Shown: positions 12,568-21,344, counted from the stretch's first letter. The stretch is DNA of 22,696 nucleotides from an uncultured Oscillospiraceae bacterium (GCA_934446455.1 CAKSEE010000045.1:1-22696); one strand, 5' to 3'. Notes: a model not told the origin generated them from the letters alone. A program made the numbers and translations.

Positions 12568-13479
12568 TTACGCTTTTACCGCGTTTTCCTCAAGAAAATC
12601 CGTAATTATCCCCAGCGTCTGTTCCGCCCAGAATTCCCGCCCGCCGTGGTGCGCGCCCTCGACGGCGTAAAACCGCGCCCTTTTGCCGCACTCGCGCAGG
12701 CGCTCGTAAAGTATGCAGCTCTGCCCGAACGGCACGGTTTCATCGTTTGTGCCGTGCAGGATAAGCACGGGCGGCAGCTCGCGCGCGGGGGTGATGTAGC
12801 GCGTTACCACGGTCGGCTCGTAAAGCTCGGGGTGGTCGGGGACGGTAACGCCGCCGATAAGCAGCCCTGCGGGGCAGTCAGCCGTGGTGTGGTCGTATGC
12901 GGAAAGCTCGTCGTTCATGCGGGAGATATCGACAACGCCGTAAAGGTCGATGATACCCCTCACCGCAGAGGAATGCTCCATATAAACGTCCTCCTCATAT
13001 TCCGAGCCCGCCGTTATCCCGCCGAGAAGCGCGGTGTGCCCGCCCGAGGAATCCCCCATGAGAAAGACGTTGTCCGCGTTAAGCCCATACCTTGGGGCTA
13101 TCCCCTTGATAAAGCGCACCGCCGCCTTTACGTCAAGCACCTGCGCGGGGAACGGCGCAGCCTCAGCGCCCCTGTACTGCACCGAAGCCACCGCCGCGCC
13201 CTTGTTTGCAAGCAGGCACAGGCGCGGAATGGTCTGCGGTATGTTCTGCCAGTGGAACGCAGAGCCCGTAACATACACGACAAGCGGCGTGCGCGGGGTT
13301 ATCCCGTCGGGCAGGATAAGCTGAACGTAAAGCGGCGCACCGTCGCGCTCGATGTACTTTATGTCGCGGATAAGGTTCATCTCAAAGTTGTCCGTGCGCA
13401 CGTCTAGGCTTATCATGCCCTCCGCGCGCGAGGGGCTGCGGGGAAAATCCTCCCGCGGGATATATCTCGGTGTTACCAT
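12568..13479 (-). CDS. Alpha/beta hydrolase, HSL/BD-FAE-like esterase (303 aa)
   Basis: ATG at 13479 follows AAAGGAG. No signal peptide, so cytoplasmic. The fold shows the nucleophile elbow GDSSG (Ser144), the acid in LHGTNDETVP (Asp246) and the base in EGAHHGG (His277 or 278). The oxyanion region reads YVTGSAFHW (69-77) in place of the usual HGGG, a variant seen in carbohydrate-esterase-like members. It probably splits small esters such as acetyl or aryl esters; the substrate is unknown. It stands alone, with repeats on its 5' side and the riboswitch promoter just after its stop. Family assignment is firm, activity is inferred. Confidence 0.88.
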   Translation of the reverse strand: MVTPRYIPREDFPRSPSRAEGMISLDVRTDNFEMNLIRDIKYIERDGAPLYVQLILPDGITPRTPLVVYVTGSAFHWQNIPQTIPRLCLLANKGAAVASVQYRGAEAAPFPAQVLDVKAAVRFIKGIAPRYGLNADNVFLMGDSSGGHTALLGGITAGSEYEEDVYMEHSSAVRGIIDLYGVVDISRMNDELSAYDHTTADCPAGLLIGGVTVPDHPELYEPTVVTRYITPARELPPVLILHGTNDETVPFGQSCILYERLRECGKRARFYAVEGAHHGGREFWAEQTLGIITDFLEENAVKA

Positions 13480-13515
13480 GGTTTGCTCCTTTACTTAATT
13501 ACTTCCAGTTCCTGT

Positions 13516-13625
13516 CAATTCATAATGCGTAATGCGTAATTATATCCGACTAAATCTGAACCATGCCCGATATAAGCGTGGAACAAATTTATAAGAATAA
13601 TTACGAATTACGAATTACGCATTGG
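13516..13625. repeat. Heptad-bounded element, copy C
   Basis: The same core as at 10452 and 10746 (TATATCCGACTAAATCTGAA...GATATAAGCG) with heptad ends in inverted orientation. The right end touches the stop codon (13626-13628) of the membrane protein gene; the left end lies about 35 bp upstream of the hydrolase start codon. Confidence 0.87.
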
Positions 13626-14369
13626 TCAAGATTTCCAGTTTCTGTCGAAGCTCGGGGCTTCAAGCGCGGGGTTCGAGGTGTGCGGGCGCCTTTTCGCGTG
13701 CCTTGTGATGTGCTCGGATATGTCGAACGCCTTTTTTGCGGGGCGGTTCGCGTACTCCTCAAAGTAATGGTTCACGGAGCGCTCCAGAGCCTTTGTCCTG
13801 CCGAGCCTGCCCCTTATTACAAGCACGGACGTCCGCTCGAAACCGTACTGATTAAGCTCCGCGCGGTCGAACACGGTAGCGCCCGCCTCGTCCACATGGT
13901 AGCCCAGAAAGCGCGAGGGCAGGTAATAGCTGCGTATCTCGCCCTTAAGGGTAAGCGCGCAGGGGTCGGCTTTCGGGTTGCGCTGCGCTCCCTCAAACGC
14001 CGCAAACGGGATATACCACATCCTGCGGCATATCTCGCAGCGCCCGCGCCATACGTATTCTCCCGCATACTCGCTGTAAACCATGCCGTCGGGCAATATG
14101 TCGAAATAGGTGTAGCGGCTGTTACGGCGCACCGCCTTTTCGGTGAAGTACGCCCCGATAAACGCCGCCGCCATACCGACCGCCGCGCAGCCTGTGATTA
14201 TCCCCAGCATAAGCAGCAGAAACTCGCGCCCGCCCTCGGGGCGCAGGTTAAGCACGATATTAACCACGCAGAACACGCTTATAGCCGCAAGCGGCACGAG
14301 AAGCGTTATCATGGCGCTTTTCTGCCTGCGGCGGTAGCGCGCCGTGTCCGCATGAAAAAAATATCGCAT
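13626..14369 (-). CDS. Conserved-looking two-TM membrane protein (247 aa)
   Basis: ATG at 14369 follows GGGAGGTG. Short basic N-terminus, then two membrane segments (about 20-41 and 51-75), then a soluble domain of some 170 residues with a CEIC motif (111-114) and a basic tail. I do not recognise the soluble domain; the layout resembles YcxB-like small membrane proteins, a guess only. By the positive-inside rule both ends should be cytoplasmic. It starts 22 bp after the PRTase fusion gene on the same strand and is probably the last gene of that operon. Confidence 0.75.
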   Translation of the reverse strand: MRYFFHADTARYRRRQKSAMITLLVPLAAISVFCVVNIVLNLRPEGGREFLLLMLGIITGCAAVGMAAAFIGAYFTEKAVRRNSRYTYFDILPDGMVYSEYAGEYVWRGRCEICRRMWYIPFAAFEGAQRNPKADPCALTLKGEIRSYYLPSRFLGYHVDEAGATVFDRAELNQYGFERTSVLVIRGRLGRTKALERSVNHYFEEYANRPAKKAFDISEHITRHAKRRPHTSNPALEAPSFDRNWKS

Positions 14370-14391
14370 GACAACACCTCCCGTTATGATA

Positions 14392-16584
14392 TCAGAGCTC
14401 CGCGCCCGCTATTATACCGCACGCGCGGTAGTGCCTGAGCGGATACTGCCGCACCTCGACGCCCTTTTCCGCGGCAAGCTCGCGGATATGCGCGGTAAGC
14501 GGGCTGTCGGGATCGCGCAGCAGCACCAGCCGCGGTATCCTGCGCAGCAGCACTCGCGTGGTTTCGCCGATACTCGGCTTTACAAGGTTTATGTCCTCCA
14601 CGCCGAAAGCCTGCGCTATCTCCCGCGCCTCGTTCGCACCCGACGCTCGGGTCGCACCCGACGCTCGGGTCGCACCCGACGCTCGGTCCGTGCCGCTGCC
14701 GCCTATGGCGGACGGCTCGGCCGCTTCCCCGCAGCCGAAGCGGCTCTCCACCGCGTTTATGAACTCGTATGTCCTGTCGCGCCCTGCAAGCTCCGCAAAA
14801 TAGTGCGCGCCGTGAAAATCGCTCTGCCCGATAAGGTCAGGGCGCAGCACCGTCCTGCTGAAAAGCCCCGATACTACGCTGTTAAGGCATGAGCAGGGCA
14901 GGAAAATATCGTCGTGCGTGCCGCAGATATCGCACAGCCCCGCAGGGTCTGAAAGCACCGCCGCGCGGCTGTCGGGGCGCTCGTTTTCGGGGAACTGCGC
15001 AAGCGCTTCCTCAAGCTGCCGCACTATCGCGCCCTTGCCCGTCCAGCCGTCAACAAACTGAACGCTCCCGGGGCTATGCCGCGCGAGTATGTAACGCATG
15101 GCGTTCCTGTCTATTCCGCGCCCGCGTACTATGGATATGGAGTAATGCGCCGCGTCCACCCCGAAAAGCCGCTTTATGCAGCGCTTTATCAGCACCCCGA
15201 CAGGCGTGCCCGCCCTCGCCAGCGACACCAGAGCCACGCGCCTGCCGCGCAGCTCCATTATAAGCCGCGACACGCGCTCAACCGCCGCCGCAGTAACGCC
15301 CGCCCACTCCGAAAGCCCGCGCTTATACAGGCGCAGGTACTCCTCCGACGGCTCGTACTCCGCGGGGAGAAGCTCGCTGTAATGCACGCCGCTTCGTATC
15401 AGCGGCTCGCGCTCGCGCGCGGGCAGCGGGGTAAGCCGCCCTGTGATATCCTTAAGCAGTATCTCCGCGTCCTCATGCAGAATGCTCGTCCTCACGCACT
15501 GCGCACGCCAGCGGCACAGCGCCGTCCTTGCGCCGCCCGCCGCGCCGCAGAGCGCTTCAACCGCTTCATCTGAAGGGTCGGGCGCGTCCGTCATTACCAC
15601 GGAAAGCGCGCACGGGACGCTGTTATAGAGATACACCCTGCGCTGCGGGTCGTAAAGGCTTGAGAGCGTATGGCGGCTTCTTATGGGGTAGCCCTGCGCC
15701 GCAGAGGGCAGCATGGGGCTGCGCGTCTGCCCGTGGACAAGCACGCGATAGCCGCGCTCCTCAAGCATCCGCCCGAGAATAAGCGGGGGCAGGCAAAGCT
15801 CCTCCGTGCCTATTATCTCGATAAGCTCTCCCTTTTGAACAAGCGGCAGTATATCCGCGCACAGCTCCCCGCAGAGGCTTTCCGCCTCGTCAAACAGCCG
15901 CCGCGCGTCTGTGCCGCGCCGCGCGTCATACAACGCGTTCACGCTCAGCGTAACATCGGGGGCGCGCCGCGCGGGGGCTTCGTCGGGCAGGAACTCCTGC
16001 GCAAGCAGCGCGGACGGCTCCCTGCCGCCGAACGCCTGCTCAAAATCATGCGCCGCGCAAAGCTCTATTCCGCGCTGCGCGAACAGCCGCGCGCTCTCCG
16101 CGCTTGCGCACAGGGCAGCCGCTATTATGCGGCAGTCGCTTCGGATAAGACCGCGCAGGCTGTCTGCAAGCGCCGCCGCGGTGCGCCCCGTTGTGTATTC
16201 GTCGTCAACCAGCACCACCGCGCGCGCCCTGCGCAGCACGTCGTCGTCGCGCACGCACAGGGTGTGCTCCGTGGCGTGGCTGTGCCGCTCTGAGAACAGC
16301 CGCCTGCCGAAGTGCGCGGGCAGCGGCTCGCGCGTGGTTGAGATGTAAAACCCGCCGAGCGCCTCTGCAACATACGCGCCGAGCGCCACGGCAGTTTCCG
16401 CAAAGCCTATCACAACGATATCCGCGCCGTCAACGCGCCCCGCGACAAGCTCCGCCAGGGCGGAAAACTCGCTCTCCGCCTCGTGCGGCGCGGCGGGGAA
16501 ATGCTTCGCCTGCCGCCTGTTTATGATGATAAAATCGCGCTGCGAGTTGTTCTCTCGCTTTGCAGGGGAAAACCGGTTGTTCAT
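14392..16584 (-). CDS. PRTase-TRSP-PRTase-Pelota fusion protein, Ter-system type (730 aa)
   Basis: ATG at 16584 follows GGGAGC, 11 bp after radA. Four parts are visible. A phosphoribosyltransferase domain (about 15-200) with the PRPP loop VVLVDDEYTTGRT (123-135). A TRSP domain (about 210-370) with its naming motif TRSP at 287-290. A second PRTase-like domain (about 390-615) with SLARAGTPVGV and the loop VDGWTGKGAI (511-520). A C-terminal Pelota/L7Ae-like RNA-binding domain (about 664-725). These domain types (PRTase_2, TRSP, PRTase_1, PELOTA_1) were described in tellurite-resistance/Ter stress clusters, where they are predicted to make a nucleoside-like compound. They are usually spread over two genes; here they are fused, without TerD or ATP-grasp partners in view. 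Three RASGA(T/N) repeats (634-651) fill the linker before the Pelota domain. Activity is predicted only. Confidence 0.8.
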   Translation of the reverse strand: MNNRFSPAKRENNSQRDFIIINRRQAKHFPAAPHEAESEFSALAELVAGRVDGADIVVIGFAETAVALGAYVAEALGGFYISTTREPLPAHFGRRLFSERHSHATEHTLCVRDDDVLRRARAVVLVDDEYTTGRTAAALADSLRGLIRSDCRIIAAALCASAESARLFAQRGIELCAAHDFEQAFGGREPSALLAQEFLPDEAPARRAPDVTLSVNALYDARRGTDARRLFDEAESLCGELCADILPLVQKGELIEIIGTEELCLPPLILGRMLEERGYRVLVHGQTRSPMLPSAAQGYPIRSRHTLSSLYDPQRRVYLYNSVPCALSVVMTDAPDPSDEAVEALCGAAGGARTALCRWRAQCVRTSILHEDAEILLKDITGRLTPLPAREREPLIRSGVHYSELLPAEYEPSEEYLRLYKRGLSEWAGVTAAAVERVSRLIMELRGRRVALVSLARAGTPVGVLIKRCIKRLFGVDAAHYSISIVRGRGIDRNAMRYILARHSPGSVQFVDGWTGKGAIVRQLEEALAQFPENERPDSRAAVLSDPAGLCDICGTHDDIFLPCSCLNSVVSGLFSRTVLRPDLIGQSDFHGAHYFAELAGRDRTYEFINAVESRFGCGEAAEPSAIGGSGTDRASGATRASGATRASGANEAREIAQAFGVEDINLVKPSIGETTRVLLRRIPRLVLLRDPDSPLTAHIRELAAEKGVEVRQYPLRHYRACGIIAGAEL
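14640..14686. repeat. In-frame triple 18-bp repeat in the PRTase fusion
   Basis: CCGACGCTCGG at 14640, 14658 and 14676, exact 18-bp period, encoding RASGA(T/N) on the minus strand. Same core and same period as in the antiporter gene, but a different third-position context (GGT in place of GCG). Confidence 0.92.
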
Positions 16585-16595
16585 GATATGCTCCC

Positions 16596-17975
16596 TTATG
16601 TCTGCGCGGGCTTCTTATCGGCGGCAATCGCCCTGAACGCCTGCTCAAGCGTGTTCACGCCTATTATCTGTATGCCCGCAGCGTCCGATTTGGACAGCGC
16701 CCTGAACGCCTGCTTAGGTATAATGCACTTGCTGAAGCCGAGCCTTGCCGCCTCGCGCACGCGCTCGCGCGTGTGGCTTACAGCGCGTATCTCGCCGCCT
16801 AAGCCCACCTCGCCGAATACCGCTATGTCCTCGGGTATCACCTTGTCGCAGAGCCCGGAATAGAGCGCCATGGCTACCGCAAGGTCCGCCGCGGGCTCGT
16901 CCAGCCGCAGCCCGCCCACGATATTAACGTACACGTCTACCCCGCCGAAGAAGAAGCCCGTACGCTTTTCAAGCACGGCAAGCAGCATATACAGGCGGTT
17001 GTAGTCGAACCCCGTTGCAACGCGGCGCGGCGCGGAAAGCGACGACTTTGTGACAAGCGCCTGCACCTCCGCGAGTATGGGGCGCGTGCCCTCCACAGAG
17101 CACACCACCGTGCTGCCCGAAACGCTCTTAAGCCGCCCCGAAAGCATCATCTCCGAGGGGTTGGTGACCTCGCTCAGCCCGCTGTCGTCCATGTTGAACA
17201 CGCCTATCTCGTTCGTTGAGCCGAATCGGTTCTTGATAGCGCGCAGAATGCGGTAGGAAAGCTGCTTTTCGCCCTCGAAATACAGCACCGTATCGACTAT
17301 ATGCTCCATTATCTTGGGACCCGCAATGCCGCCGTCCTTGTTTACGTGGCTTACAATAAACACGGGTATCTCCTCGGACTTCGCCATGCGCATAAAGGCG
17401 TTGGTGCACTCGCGCACCTGCACAATGCTGCCCGCGGAGGAAGAAGCCGCGCTCGTGGTTATCGTCTGTATCGAGTCTATGATGACGATTTCGGGCTTAT
17501 TCATGCAAACGGCGCGCACAATGCTCTCGCAGCTGTTGTTCGAGGCGAGAAAGAGGTTGTCCGAGCATACGCCCAGCCGCTCCGCGCGCAGCTTTATCTG
17601 CCGCTCGCTCTCCTCGCCCGATACGTAGAGGATAGTATGCTCCCCGCCCATATGCCCGCATATCTGCAGCAGCAGGGTGGACTTGCCTATGCCCGGGTCG
17701 CCGCCGATAAGCACAAGCGAGCCCTTGACAAGCCCGCCGCCCAGCACCCTGTCAAGCTCTGAAAGCCCCGTGTTGTAGCGCGTTTCGTCCTCGTAGGATA
17801 TGTCGCCTATCCTGCTGTATTTGAACTCCGCCGCGGGCGCGCTGCTTTTCTGCGGTGAAGCGGGCAGCGTTTCCTCTATGGTGTTCCATGCGCCGCAGGC
17901 GGTGCAGCGGCCGTTCCACTTGGGGTACTCCTGCCCGCACTCCGTGCATACAAAAACCGACCTAGCCTTAGCCAT
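16596..17975 (-). CDS. radA: DNA repair protein RadA (Sms), 459 aa
   Basis: ATG at 17975 follows GGAGGG. All family parts are in order: N-terminal C4 zinc finger (Cys10, 13, 24, 27), RecA-like ATPase with Walker A GGDPGIGKST (91-100) and the strand VIIDSIQ, the RadA motif KNRFG (248-252), and a Lon-like C-terminal domain. Length is normal. RadA is a hexameric helicase that drives branch migration in recombinational repair. The gene follows azlD by 18 bp and precedes the PRTase fusion by 11 bp, so it is in the middle of an operon. Confidence 0.97.
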   Translation of the reverse strand: MAKARSVFVCTECGQEYPKWNGRCTACGAWNTIEETLPASPQKSSAPAAEFKYSRIGDISYEDETRYNTGLSELDRVLGGGLVKGSLVLIGGDPGIGKSTLLLQICGHMGGEHTILYVSGEESERQIKLRAERLGVCSDNLFLASNNSCESIVRAVCMNKPEIVIIDSIQTITTSAASSSAGSIVQVRECTNAFMRMAKSEEIPVFIVSHVNKDGGIAGPKIMEHIVDTVLYFEGEKQLSYRILRAIKNRFGSTNEIGVFNMDDSGLSEVTNPSEMMLSGRLKSVSGSTVVCSVEGTRPILAEVQALVTKSSLSAPRRVATGFDYNRLYMLLAVLEKRTGFFFGGVDVYVNIVGGLRLDEPAADLAVAMALYSGLCDKVIPEDIAVFGEVGLGGEIRAVSHTRERVREAARLGFSKCIIPKQAFRALSKSDAAGIQIIGVNTLEQAFRAIAADKKPAQT

Positions 17976-17993
17976 GTGTCCCTCCGATTCGCC

Positions 17994-18323
17994 TTACATC
18001 ATTCCCACAAGGCGCATGATAAGCTCCGCTGCAAACACTCCGCCGCACGCGCACACCGCAACGGTAAGCAGTCCCCTTTCAAAAAACGCCAGCACCGCAG
18101 CCACAAGGAATCCCGCCGCCGCGCTTATCACCGAGTGCGAGCTGTAGAATACCGCGGGGATAGTCATTGCGGAGAGCACCGCGTACGGCACATAGTAGAG
18201 AAAATCCAGCAGGAAGCGCGATTTTATCTTCTTTCTGAACACCGCAAGCGGCAGCATTCTTACAAGATACGTTACAAGCGCCATAACCGCTATGCTTGCA
18301 AAAAGGTACGCCGCGTCACTCAT
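17994..18323 (-). CDS. azlD: Branched-chain amino acid efflux subunit AzlD (109 aa)
   Basis: ATG at 18323 overlaps the end of azlC by 8 bases, with AGGAGGTGAG placed inside azlC. Small and very hydrophobic, with four membrane segments and the family start (A...TYLVRMLPL). AzlD pairs with AzlC to export branched-chain amino acids or toxic analogues such as azaleucine. Overlap and matching ribosome site suggest translational coupling. Confidence 0.93.
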   Translation of the reverse strand: MSDAAYLFASIAVMALVTYLVRMLPLAVFRKKIKSRFLLDFLYYVPYAVLSAMTIPAVFYSSHSVISAAAGFLVAAVLAFFERGLLTVAVCACGGVFAAELIMRLVGMM

Positions 18324-19047
18324 CTGCGCTCACCTCCTGCTTTCTCGGGAAGAACAGCGCTCCCGCAGCCGCCGCTATCACCGTGCATATTATAACGGAT
18401 ATACCCGAGGAGATGCCCCCGAAGCAGGGTATGTAATAAAGCGCGCAGCTGAGCGCCGCCGCCGCTATAGAAGTCACCGCAACGCCCGCATTCTTTTTCG
18501 CGGGGGGAACGACTATAGCTATGAACATTCCGTAAATTGCGATACCGAGCGCGGATTTAAGGAAATCGGGCAGAATGCCGCCCAGAAGCGCGCCGCACGC
18601 CGTACCCGCCGCCCAGAATATGTACGGCAGCGTGACAAGCCCGTACATATACGCGCTCGATACGCTCCCCTCGCGCCCCGAAGCCACCGCGAACACCTCG
18701 TCCGTAACGCCGAACGCCGTTGTAACGCGGTGGAACAGCCCGTAGCGGCTGTCCAGCTTCTGCGAGAGCGAAAGGCTCATTAAGGCGTAGCGCATATTTA
18801 TGATGAGCTGTGCGAGCGCCATTTCCACAAGGCCGCCGTGCGCGGCGATTATGCCTATGCCCGCCACCTGCCCCGCAGAGGTGAGATTCGTCATTGAAAT
18901 GAGGATTGCCGCAAGCGGCGGTATGCCCATAGTTACCGCCGTTATTCCGAACGTAAAGGACACCGAAAGGTATCCCAGCGCTATCGGAAGCCCCCCTCGC
19001 AGCCCCTCAAAGTAATCTGCGCGGGCGTTTGTTGTATTTGTCGCCAT
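18316..19047 (-). CDS. azlC: Branched-chain amino acid efflux permease AzlC (243 aa)
   Basis: ATG at 19047 follows AAAGGGAG. Family marks are GLRGGLPIALGYLSVSFTFG (15-34), the NLTSAGQ segment near 54-60, and INMRYALMSLSLS; about seven membrane segments, normal length. It is the large subunit of the AzlCD exporter. It starts 48 bp after ppk; a small hairpin (TTCCGC/GCGGAA near 19060) lies in the gap but is not followed by a T-run, so read-through from ppk is possible. Confidence 0.95.
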   Translation of the reverse strand: MATNTTNARADYFEGLRGGLPIALGYLSVSFTFGITAVTMGIPPLAAILISMTNLTSAGQVAGIGIIAAHGGLVEMALAQLIINMRYALMSLSLSQKLDSRYGLFHRVTTAFGVTDEVFAVASGREGSVSSAYMYGLVTLPYIFWAAGTACGALLGGILPDFLKSALGIAIYGMFIAIVVPPAKKNAGVAVTSIAAAALSCALYYIPCFGGISSGISVIICTVIAAAAGALFFPRKQEVSADE

Positions 19048-19095
19048 TGTATCTCCCTTTCCGCACCAAAGCGGAACTTTGTTCTTTTGTCTATA

Positions 19096-21270
19096 TTATC
19101 TTATTCTGCGTACCTTTACGCTAACGGTTTTCTTCGCAACCTGTGCGCTCTCAGGGGCAGCCTGCGGCGCGCTCTCGGAAGCAGCGGGCGCTGCCTTTAC
19201 AGCGGGCGCTTCTGCGCTCGCTTCTTCAGCCGCCTTATAGCTCTGCTCGTAGAAATACAGCTGAGAGTTGAGCGCTTCCTCGCCCTCCGCGCGCCTTACA
19301 TGGCGGTAAAGCCCGTCCGCGCCCTGCTCGCGCGCCTTTACGTTGTCGCGGCACATCGTGCGGAATATCCCGCATATCCTGTCCGCAAGCGCCTTGTCAA
19401 GCACGGGGGCTGCCACCTCTACGCGGCGCTCGGTGTTGCGCGTCATAAAGTCGGCGCTCGAGATGTACACGCGGCGGCGCTCCGCCCTGCCGAAGATGTA
19501 AATACGGCTGTGCTCAAGGAATCTGCCTACTATCGAGATAACGCGGATATTCTCGGTTTCGCCCTCAACGCCCGCGATAAGGCAGCATATGCCGCGCACC
19601 ACAAGCTCCACGGTAACGCCCGCGCGGCTTGCCTCCGCGAGCTTTTCGATTATGTCGCGGTCGGTGAGCGAGTTTATCTTAATGCCGATGTAGCCGTCCT
19701 TGCCGTAGGTTATCTCGTTGTCGATGAACTCCACAATGCGGCTCTTCATGCCCTTGGGCGCTACAAGCAGCTTGTTTGTGCTTTCAACGGTGCTGCCCAC
19801 CATAAGCGCGTTGAACACCACAGAAGCGTCAGAGCCGAAGTCGCGGTCCGCCGTCATCAGCGTAAGGTCGGTGTAGAGTTTTGAGGTGCGCTCGTTATAG
19901 TTGCCCGTGCCAACCTGCGTTATATAGGTAACGCTGTTATCCTCCCGCAGTGTTATAAGCAGCAGCTTTGAATGCACCTTGAGCTCCTCAAGCCCGTAGA
20001 TAACGGTAACGCCCGCCTCCTCAAGCTGCTTTGACCAGCCGATGTTGTTCTCCTCGTCAAAACGCGCGCGCAGCTCCACAAGCGCAAGCACGTCCTTGCC
20101 GTTTTCCGCCGCGCGGATAAGCGCGTTAATTATCTTGCTGTCGCGCGCCACGCGGTAAAGCGTTATCTTTATCGAAGCCACCTGCGGGTTGTCCGCCGCC
20201 TCGTCAAGCAGGCGAATAAACTGGTTGATGTTCTCGTAAGGGTAATTGAGCAGGATATCGTGCTGCTTTATCTGCGTGATAAGCGGCACGCCCGTCTTTA
20301 TCGCGGCTGAGCGCTGCGGGGTGAGCGGCTCGAAGAAAAGCTCCTTCTGCTTTTCAAGGCGGCGCTCCATAGCCGACATAAAGCCCATATCAAGCGGCGT
20401 TGTGCGGCAGAAGATGAAGCTCTCCTTTACGCCGAGTATCTTTGAAAGAACGTTCGCCGCCTCCGCGGGGGGCGCGCCGTAAAACTCAAGGCGCACGGGC
20501 TGGAGCTTCTTGCGCTTCTTGACAAGCTTGCTCATGATGTCGCGCAGGTCCACGTCGTGGTCGTAAAGCCCCTCGTCCATGGCGATATCCGCGTTTCGCG
20601 TAACGCGGAAAATGCAGCGCGAAATAATTTCAAAGTTAGTGAAAACGAGCTTTGCATATCTCGCAATAAGCTCCTCGCAAAGGATAAAGCGCCCCGAGCC
20701 CGGCAGGAACACCTGCCGCGGCAGGTTCTCCGAGGCGGGGAGAATACCGAACGTCACCTTGCCCGCAGGGTCGTCCTTTTTGCGGATAGCCGCGCCCACG
20801 TACACCTCGCCGCTTTTGAGAAACGGCACGGGGTGCTTTTTGTCCATTATGCCCGTAAACAGCAGCGGGCGTATCTCGCGGTTGAAGTACGCCTTAAGGA
20901 ACGCTTCCTCCTCGGGGGTGAGCGCGTCCTCGCGGACGTGTTCAACGCCAAACGGCGCAAGACCTCTCACTATCTCATCGAACGCCCCGTCAAGCATTGG
21001 CAGCAGCTCGCGCACGCGCTTTGCAATGGCGGACAGCTGCTCCTTGGCAGTCATGTTTGTCTTGTTGTCGCGCTCCTTTGGCGCAAACATCATCTTGTCG
21101 TTAAGCGACCCCACTCTTATCATAAAGAACTCGTCCAGATTCGAGCAGAATATCTGCACGAACCGCAGCCGCTCAAAAAGCGGGGTGTCGGAATCGCGCG
21201 CTTCTTCAAGCACGCGCTCGTTGAATTTGAGCCAGGACAGCTCGCGGTTGTCGTAGAAATCGTTTCCCAT
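19096..21270 (-). CDS. ppk: Polyphosphate kinase 1 (724 aa)
   Basis: ATG at 21270 follows AAAGGAG; a longer in-frame start 90 bases upstream has no such site and adds only an Arg-rich stretch. The protein starts in the family way (FYDNRELSWLKFNERVLEEA). The two catalytic-region histidines are His433 (KVHSKLLL), the one that is phosphorylated, and His587 (FLEHSRIYIF), followed by VYISSADFMTRN. It reversibly makes polyphosphate from ATP, and acts as a tetramer at the membrane or in the cytosol. Unusual is a C-terminal tail (about 680-724) rich in Ala, Pro and Glu and ending in basic VKVRRIR, not part of the core enzyme. It follows pyrG by 105 bp. Confidence 0.95.
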   Translation of the reverse strand: MGNDFYDNRELSWLKFNERVLEEARDSDTPLFERLRFVQIFCSNLDEFFMIRVGSLNDKMMFAPKERDNKTNMTAKEQLSAIAKRVRELLPMLDGAFDEIVRGLAPFGVEHVREDALTPEEEAFLKAYFNREIRPLLFTGIMDKKHPVPFLKSGEVYVGAAIRKKDDPAGKVTFGILPASENLPRQVFLPGSGRFILCEELIARYAKLVFTNFEIISRCIFRVTRNADIAMDEGLYDHDVDLRDIMSKLVKKRKKLQPVRLEFYGAPPAEAANVLSKILGVKESFIFCRTTPLDMGFMSAMERRLEKQKELFFEPLTPQRSAAIKTGVPLITQIKQHDILLNYPYENINQFIRLLDEAADNPQVASIKITLYRVARDSKIINALIRAAENGKDVLALVELRARFDEENNIGWSKQLEEAGVTVIYGLEELKVHSKLLLITLREDNSVTYITQVGTGNYNERTSKLYTDLTLMTADRDFGSDASVVFNALMVGSTVESTNKLLVAPKGMKSRIVEFIDNEITYGKDGYIGIKINSLTDRDIIEKLAEASRAGVTVELVVRGICCLIAGVEGETENIRVISIVGRFLEHSRIYIFGRAERRRVYISSADFMTRNTERRVEVAAPVLDKALADRICGIFRTMCRDNVKAREQGADGLYRHVRRAEGEEALNSQLYFYEQSYKAAEEASAEAPAVKAAPAASESAPQAAPESAQVAKKTVSVKVRRIR

Positions 21271-21344
21271 GCGGCACACTCCTTTTCTTATGGGGCGCTT
21301 GGGCGCACGCACGCTCCCGCGCGGTATCGCCCTGTCTATGGCAA

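Noticed and set aside
13480..13522. Promoter for the hydrolase from TTGACA at the repeat edge
   Set aside because: The -10 at 17 bp would be AGTAAA and overlap the ribosome site, leaving no room for a transcription start.
13563..14438. 291-codon plus-strand frame starting MPDISVEQIYKNNYELRITH
   Set aside because: The start is read from the heptad-bounded repeat core and the rest is antisense to the membrane protein; the same opening recurs at every copy of the repeat.
15670..16293. Long plus-strand open frames opposite the PRTase fusion, the antiporter and the ABC-F gene
   Set aside because: All are out-of-frame shadows of well-supported minus-strand genes with conserved motifs.
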